Origin: Nymphaea colorata | Taxonomy: Eukaryota; Streptophyta; Magnoliopsida; Nymphaeales; Nymphaeaceae | Direction: 5' to 3' | DNA: 22,500 nt | Assembly (NCBI RefSeq): GCF_008831285.2 | Contig: NC_045140.1 | Coordinates: 30,226,310 to 30,248,809, forward strand | Shown: positions 18,101-22,500 of the stretch, one piece after another | How the letters are laid out: the number at the start of each line of letters is the position of its first letter | Numbering within the stretch: position 1 is the first letter of the stretch | Made by a program: the position numbers and the translations under genes | The notes under the pieces: generated by a model | Databases searched by the model: none | What the model was told of the DNA's origin: nothing | Seen by the model: only the letters and a program-made list of their open reading frames with translations

Positions 18101-20309
18101 CAGGCTCCGCACCATGTGCGAGGACGATGCGATGATCATATGCCCGTTTAGGCGGTAAGCCTTTGGGCTCATCAAAAATGGCTGGAAATTGGTCTAGGAC
18201 CAATTGAATGCTTGGTGGAATTGGTTCTTCCACCTTATCTTCAGATACCGGTACATCCGTAGCCAATGTGAGTACCCAACAAGCGGGTTGTTCATGTTGG
18301 ATGGACCGCAATGCTGCCTTGGGACGCGTGGAGCTGGCGAGTCCCTGAAGAGTGATCGATTCCCCTTCTCCGTCTGGGATGAACGTCATGGCAAAGTTCT
18401 TCACATCCCAACGAATATCCTTCCAAGTTAGGAACCAAGGCATTCCTAAAATCAAGTCGACTCCGTCTAATGGAATGACTAGGCAATCCACTTTGAAGTT
18501 CTTCTTCTTGATGTTGACATCAATGCCCTTTCCTTCATGAATGCACTTGAGTCTATGACCCCCTCCCACGATTATAGTCTGTGGGCTGCTCTCATTGAGA
18601 GTGACCTTGCACTTCTCAGCGGCTTCTTCGGTTAAGAAGTTGTTTGTTGCACCGCTATCGAGCAGAATCAAAACTTTCTGGCCATTGATGCGGCCAAAAA
18701 CTCTCATGGCGTTAGCCTTATGGGGATCCTGGATAGAATGTAAGGATTCAACCTCTTCAGATTTGTCTTCTCTATTCGAGGTTTCTCCCTTCTGTGGTTC
18801 CTCAGATTCAATTTTCTTTCCTTTTCTCTTCACTTGGACTTCCTCATCAGACGAGGAACTGGAACTAGAGCTAGAGGAAGAATCGCTCTCTGAACTGGAG
18901 CTTGTCTCCGGTTCATCAACCACCACGATGTTGAATAGTGCCTTGCACTGGTGGTTCTTCTCCCACTTACCCTCACATCTAAAGCATAGGCCCTTCTTCC
19001 TATACTCTTCTATTTGTTTTGGGGTCAGGTAACGTGTTGGGAGGTCACGGCCCGGTCTTGGGTTGGGCCTATAATCGTTCCCACGGTTGTAGGGAACCAA
19101 TTCCTTCCCTTGGGGACGGAATTCTCTACTTTGATTCCGAGAAGTAGAGGAGAATGAGGGTTTCTTCCTCAACTTGTCCGACTTACGAGCCTTTCTTTCT
19201 CGTTTCTCTCTTTTTTCTTCTTTTCTCTCTTCAATTCTCTCCTCATACAGCCTGGCCATTGCGAAACATTCTTCTAAACTACCGAAGCGATGGATTTTCA
19301 TCTCTCTTTTGATATCGCTTCGTAGTCCACCCTTGAACGACCCTATGAGGGCCTTCTCTGGCCATTGCACCATGCTGGCCAACCTCTCGAATTGCCTTTG
19401 GTAGACAGGCACGGTGGTGGTCTGGGTTAAGTTTTTGAGATCCTCGTCATAATCTATGAACGTGGAGTCTCCAAACTGCAACTGCAGACTCGCTTTGTAT
19501 TTTTCCCACGTTGGGTCGGCCGTCTTATGTTCAAACCAGAGGTAGTGGGTTGTTGCTTCGCCGGTCATGTTGGCCGTAGCGATTTCAATCCATTCTTCTT
19601 GTGGTACATGGTGACACAAGAAGAAACGTTCGGCCATGAATAGCCATTCTCGAAGATGTTCCCCATTGAACTTAGGGAAATCATATTTGACGGAAGGTGT
19701 CCGTCTCTCTTCAAAACGTGTAGGCTCTCTTCGAGTTCTCCTAGGACGAAGTGGTGTTTCGTCCTCTCCTTCGGAAAGCTCAAAAATTGGGTTCCGAATG
19801 GGTTGACTAGTTCGTTGACCTTGAGGAGGTCTGTAGTATTCACTTGTAGGCTCGTTTAGATACCTGTCTGGAGGTGGTCCCATGACTCTACCTCCTTCCA
19901 AACTCGTCCCAACATGTGAAATGTTGTTGGGATTAACCTCAGTGTCGGTTTGATAGCCAGGTATAACTAGCAAACCTTTTCCTTTCTGTTGATTCGGACC
20001 CTGAGTGGTCCTCTGCTCAACAACGACTTGGGTTTGGTTGTTGGCCAACTGTCTGAACATGGCGCGGATTTCATCCATTTCCTTTTGGTGTTCCGCGTTC
20101 TGACGATCCATGTCCTTCTTCCTAAAGTTCTCAACTTTGGCCATTTCGCTACGCATTTGTAGCAATTCCTTCTCTATGCTTAGGATTCTACCTAAGGCAT
20201 AGTCCGGAACTTGCCCCCTTTGAGTTGGAGGGGCATCTCCTGCTTGCTCCTGAGGAATGTCCTCAAGAACAGGCTCATCGGAGCTCACGTTCTTCTTGGA
20301 TTTACCCAT
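15138..20309 (-). CDS. E2 Gag-Pol polyprotein with chromodomain, 1723 aa
   Basis: One ORF encodes everything needed for retrotransposition. Positions are approximate. Gag: a coiled coil at 40-95 and a retrotransposon-gag region at 205-360. Then a zinc knuckle C-x2-C-x7-H-x-C at 442-455, a Ser-rich acidic linker (470-490), protease (LLDSGATNNF, 548-557), RT (FCIDYRALNEV near 787; active site FFDDILIYS near 887-895), RNase H (TDACEVGVGAVLG near 1034; TDQNSLKYML near 1096), integrase HHCC (H1221, H1227, C1257, C1260), the DDE core (D1290, D1350, E1386), GPY/F (YYGPYPV near 1523) and a chromodomain (1578-1622, VLVEWEG). In the chromodomain the residue after EWEG is Pro where HP1 proteins have an aromatic, as known for group II chromoviral chromodomains. 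The ATG at 20309 is the first after the primer site. The last 86 residues are encoded in the LTR and include a basic RRKRK. The knuckle type is Reina/Galadriel-like; the clade is left open. Confidence 0.97.
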   Translation of the reverse strand: MGKSKKNVSSDEPVLEDIPQEQAGDAPPTQRGQVPDYALGRILSIEKELLQMRSEMAKVENFRKKDMDRQNAEHQKEMDEIRAMFRQLANNQTQVVVEQRTTQGPNQQKGKGLLVIPGYQTDTEVNPNNISHVGTSLEGGRVMGPPPDRYLNEPTSEYYRPPQGQRTSQPIRNPIFELSEGEDETPLRPRRTRREPTRFEERRTPSVKYDFPKFNGEHLREWLFMAERFFLCHHVPQEEWIEIATANMTGEATTHYLWFEHKTADPTWEKYKASLQLQFGDSTFIDYDEDLKNLTQTTTVPVYQRQFERLASMVQWPEKALIGSFKGGLRSDIKREMKIHRFGSLEECFAMARLYEERIEERKEEKREKRERKARKSDKLRKKPSFSSTSRNQSREFRPQGKELVPYNRGNDYRPNPRPGRDLPTRYLTPKQIEEYRKKGLCFRCEGKWEKNHQCKALFNIVVVDEPETSSSSESDSSSSSSSSSSSDEEVQVKRKGKKIESEEPQKGETSNREDKSEEVESLHSIQDPHKANAMRVFGRINGQKVLILLDSGATNNFLTEEAAEKCKVTLNESSPQTIIVGGGHRLKCIHEGKGIDVNIKKKNFKVDCLVIPLDGVDLILGMPWFLTWKDIRWDVKNFAMTFIPDGEGESITLQGLASSTRPKAALRSIQHEQPACWVLTLATDVPVSEDKVEEPIPPSIQLVLDQFPAIFDEPKGLPPKRAYDHRIVLAHGAEPVNVRPYRYGHSQKAEIERLVKEMLESGIIRPSCSPFSSPVLLVKKKDNTWRFCIDYRALNEVTVKDRHPIPVIDELLDELAGATVFSKIDLRAGYHQIRMFDKDVLKTAFRTHDGHYEFLVMPFGLTNAPATFQRCMNDVFRAHLRDFILVFFDDILIYSKDDEQHKRHLEITLGILQEHQLFAKMSKCSFGQSSIGYLGHIVSREGVRADPEKLHAMEKWPLPKDLKGLRGFLGLTGYYRRFIQGYGIIAQPLTQMLKKGAFSWTEKSRVAFDKLKAALMTAPVLTLPDFSKTFTIETDACEVGVGAVLGQDGHPIAYMSKALTSRAKPLSTYEKELLAIVIAVEKWRPYLIGRKFIVRTDQNSLKYMLKQRVSTPTQQRWLAKLLGYDFEIEYKKGPENKAADSLSRLTEQLMTLSVVETDIWTRLAQDQHDDQSLRLIKTSVQQNPGSIPLYSVKGNLLYRKDKAVVPPNSGLRQELLQHFHDTPAAGHEGVAKTLARIKAQFWWRGIKAEVQNYVKKCIVCQREKYEAIKPPGHLNPLPIPTKPWTDVTMDFIDAMPRSEGKEAVLVVVDRLTKYSHFAPLPRLYQGPLVANVYQEYIGKLHGMPQSVVCDRDSIFLSAFWQEYMKNMGTTLNFSTAHHPQTDGQSEIVNRSLETYLRCFAGERPSTWVTYLPWAEWSYNTSLHSSTGITPYEGVYGFPPPSIPRYEGGTAEDDAVDCELRTREEVLESLKENIVKAQNRMKQVYDKGRKDREFQVGDYVWLKRLPLKQKSLMGQPYSKLLPRYYGPYPVIQKIGKAAYRLGLPRTALVHPVFHVTRLKPHQGDVPTLIEQVPDSLPTPYRILKHRYVQRQGRTRHEVLVEWEGPDRGTSWEEFGTIIHRFPSSSARGQAQSREGESVTDQFPGPVQMEAEQAEPSRRKRKASEIWARSLQLAQVSPKEKDSAPASVAVGGAGGAAEAKTVLELGTSQGDCDSRVGLTKLVES
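15400..15413 (-). other. E2 polypurine tract
   Basis: Minus strand AGGGAGGGGGAATC directly precedes the LTR start TGTTACGG. It is coding (REGES) and in the same phase relative to the LTR as the E1 tract. Confidence 0.88.
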
Positions 20310-20517
20310 AGAATTCGTGAGTTAGGCACCCAGTGAAAACACGCACAAACTAAGGAATTTGGCTATTTGGAGCCAACGACAAAAGAAAATCCTAAACTAA
20401 CGCACACGGAAAATGCACTGCTGAAAGCTGGACTCAAACACTCCTCGCCTTGACTGATTTGCTGAAGCTGAATCTTCTTGCAACGAGTGCTTGAACTTCA
20501 ATAACAGCCTCAAGACT
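20310..20517 (-). other. E2 leader between primer site and Gag-Pol start; no gene
   Basis: A 208-nt A-rich plus-strand stretch with no sense-strand ATG and no ORF worth calling. It is 5' untranslated leader, much shorter than the corresponding E1 leader (783 nt). Confidence 0.75.
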
Positions 20518-20529
20518 GCTCTGATACCA
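20518..20529 (-). other. E2 primer-binding site for initiator-Met tRNA
   Basis: Minus strand TGGTATCAGAGC is identical to the E1 site and is separated by two bases from the LTR end at 20532. Confidence 0.95.
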
Positions 20530-20531
20530 AT

Positions 20532-22500
20532 TGTTAGGACCACTCCTGCTAGAACTAGAATTTCCTAACCAAGAGCGACCTACCTTCCCAGGTCTCTTGA
20601 GTGCTACTCAAAAACCGAAAATTCCTAAGACAATTAATTACAACACTTCTACCCGGCCGGACAGACCCCGGCGCAAAAACCCTTAGGACAGAAGATTCAG
20701 GTGCGGAATACCCTTATTCCCAAATCCTAACTACGGGCAGACCTAAGACAAACACTACAAGGGTTGACGCGGCTTTTACAATCGTAAGCGATACAAGAAT
20801 TCACTCGTCTCACTCAACAAACCACTCAACCAAACACACAAGACGAACGAGCAAACCACGCCCAACAATAAGCAAATGGGTACGGTCGGCTCCTTGTGGT
20901 CGTGTCTCGGGCAGCTGGCCCTTGAGGTACCACGGCAGGGAGCTAGGCCGAAGCCTTGGGCTAAAACAATAACTAAAACAAACTAAATGGAATCCTAAAA
21001 CCGAAAGCACAACACCCTCCCCGGAATCTACAAGTGAGCTAAGGTGTTACCGGCCAAGGGCTAGCCTTGGCTGAGCCGGAACAACCGCGGGGTGAAGACC
21101 AAACCCCGGGCAATGCAGCAACGGGCCGGCGAGAAGCGCGCGGCCTGGACAGCCTCCTGCTGTCGGACGAGTAGACAGACGTTGCCTGGAACAGTAGCCT
21201 GCTGCCGAGCAAAGACGGTCACGCGAGGAACAGAGACAGCCACCTGCTGTCGAGAATCACCTCCGGACGCGCGGCCGTGAAGGACACGGGCTAGCTGTCG
21301 GATGCGGCCGGCTGACGAGTGGCCGAGAGGACAGCAAACTGCGGTCGGGCACAGACTGACGGACGAGACCTGACTGTCGAGTGCAGACCTACGGTAGCAG
21401 CGGCAAAAACAAAGGCGAGTCGCTGTCGCCTTGGACGCCGGAAGAGCAGCGACTGGATGTCGCCGAGGCGCTGGCGCGTTGCCGCTTGCAAACTGAAGAC
21501 AGGTCGGCGGGGGAAGGTCGACTGGGCAGCCACCTGCTGCCTGGAGCCGAGAGGAGAGGGCGACCGACTGTCGCCGCTAGGCTGGACAGAAGCCGCGGAC
21601 AAGACGAGGGGGGCGAAAGCCGAGTTCGGCAGTGCCTACCTGCCTATTCTCCGAATGGCTCAGCCACGGACGCCGGCAGGAAACCCGACGATGGAGAGCG
21701 CAGCCGAGGTGCTGGCCGAGGACTGCTAGCGGTGCGCTAGCGTCGCCGACTGAACCTAGTCCCTAGCTACGGCAGGGCTGGGCTTGGACTGGCGGGGCTC
21801 TACAGGTAGAACAGTCAAGATAAGAGGGCTCGGGCTGGGGTAGGCCGAGAGTCAACAGGGCTTAGGTTCGATAGGGAGGTTAACCTAGCTAAAGGGTAGG
21901 TTAGGCCGAGAGCTAGAACTAGAGAGAGTGAGGTTAAGGGTAAGCTCGGTCGAGGAACTTAGGCACTTGGGTGAGCTGGGGTAGATCGAGGCTGGGCTCG
22001 GTTGGGGGTAAGTGAGCTGGGTCACTCGAGCTAGACTCGAGTCAACTAGGTTAGTCCTAGCTGGGCTCGGGTTGACCGAGTTCCTAGGGATGAGGATGAG
22101 TTAGGTCAAAGGAGCTCAAGTCAACTAAGAAGAAATCGACTAGGTGAGCTGGGTTCGGTCAAAGTCAAACTAGGTTGGGTTTGACTAATGCACCTAGGTA
22201 GGGTTGGGGGCTAAGTCAAGTTGACTTAGAATTAGGCTCGAGCTAAGAGGACTCCCTGGAACTAAAAGACTAAGTACTCGAGTGGGTCCCTCGAGCAAGG
22301 AGATGATGACACGTCAAAAGATGGAGGGTCACGGAAGAGAACGGTTGAAGATAGTGGGGAGCTTGGCTGGGGTGTTCTCGTGACTAAAGGAGATGAGGAC
22401 ACGTGTAAGATCTACGGTGGAGAAGGGACTGGGAGTGGGAATGGATCTGAACGTGATTAAGGCCAGGTGCGAGTCTAAGGGGACTTGCGCTACAAACGAG
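20532..22500 (-). repeat. E2 LTR (5' LTR in element sense), partial, cut by window end
   Basis: It matches 11399-13367 with one difference seen (C21088 against T11955). Only the U5-side half is present. Its TATA box and U3 should lie near 23914-24532. On the transcribed strand I find no ATG anywhere in these 1969 bases. Plus-strand ORFs such as 21319-21729 are not conserved in E1 and are not called. Confidence 0.96.

Larger units (their letters stand above)
11399..22500 (-). mobile_element. Element 2 (E2): full-coding chromovirus (Ty3/gypsy) inserted in 18S rDNA
   Basis: On the minus strand the order is LTR (20532 onward), spacer AT, tRNA-iMet primer site, leader, one Gag-Pol ORF with chromodomain, polypurine tract, LTR (11399-15399). 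The two LTRs match at offset 9133 over the visible 1969 bp with one difference seen (T11955 against C21088). Expected total length is 13134 bp, so about 2 kb lies past the window. The ORF has no stop or frameshift and all catalytic motifs are present, so the copy may be competent. It is oriented antisense to the rRNA gene it splits. Confidence 0.95.

Noticed and set aside
18850-18905. Serine-codon-rich tract as a microsatellite or frameshift site in E2
   Set aside because: The frame stays open through it and the tract reads as a Ser/acidic linker between zinc knuckle and protease, which is common in such polyproteins.

Overview
The window is nuclear DNA of a land plant, most likely a flowering plant. 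The evidence is the start of a plant-type 18S rRNA gene, an upstream intergenic spacer (IGS) with subrepeats, and two long Ty3/gypsy-type LTR retrotransposons whose primer-binding sites match plant initiator-Met tRNA. It is a stretch of ribosomal DNA invaded twice. The species cannot be named from what I can see.

Layout. 1-9626 is element 1 (E1), read on the minus strand and complete except for about 77 bases of its left LTR before base 1. It has LTRs of 3531 bp (1-3454 partial; 6096-9626), a polypurine tract at 3455-3468, a 658-codon ORF (3322-5298), an untranslated leader and a tRNA-iMet primer site (6082-6093). It has no gag, protease, RT or integrase, so it is non-autonomous. Its ORF begins with a region resembling a forkhead-associated (FHA) domain. 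9627-11052 is rDNA intergenic spacer plus 5' external transcribed spacer, with three copies of a 62-bp box. 11053-11398 is the first 346 bases of the 18S rRNA gene, cut by element 2 (E2; 11399 to beyond 22500). E2 is a chromovirus on the minus strand with an inferred 4001-bp LTR (11399-15399), one uninterrupted 1723-codon Gag-Pol ORF with a chromodomain (15138-20309), a tRNA-iMet primer site (20518-20529) and the start of its second LTR (20532-22500).

How the parts relate. E1 and E2 share LTR termini, primer site, spacing, polypurine tract phase and several LTR blocks in the same order, so E1 looks like the non-autonomous partner of an E2-like element. Both LTR pairs are nearly identical (one difference seen in each), so both insertions are recent. 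This rDNA unit cannot make 18S rRNA from the strand shown.

Most unusual observations. (1) The sense strand between the LTR TATA box and the start codon is almost free of ATG over about 3.5-3.8 kb in both elements. It has three ATGs in E1 and four in E2, and E2 has an unbroken ATG-free run of 2866 nt. The few ATGs open only very short uORFs. (2) E1 carries the FHA-like ORF. (3) Both ORFs run in frame through the polypurine tract into the 3' LTR. (4) Two LTR hairpins keep their fold between E1 and E2 while the stem sequence changes.
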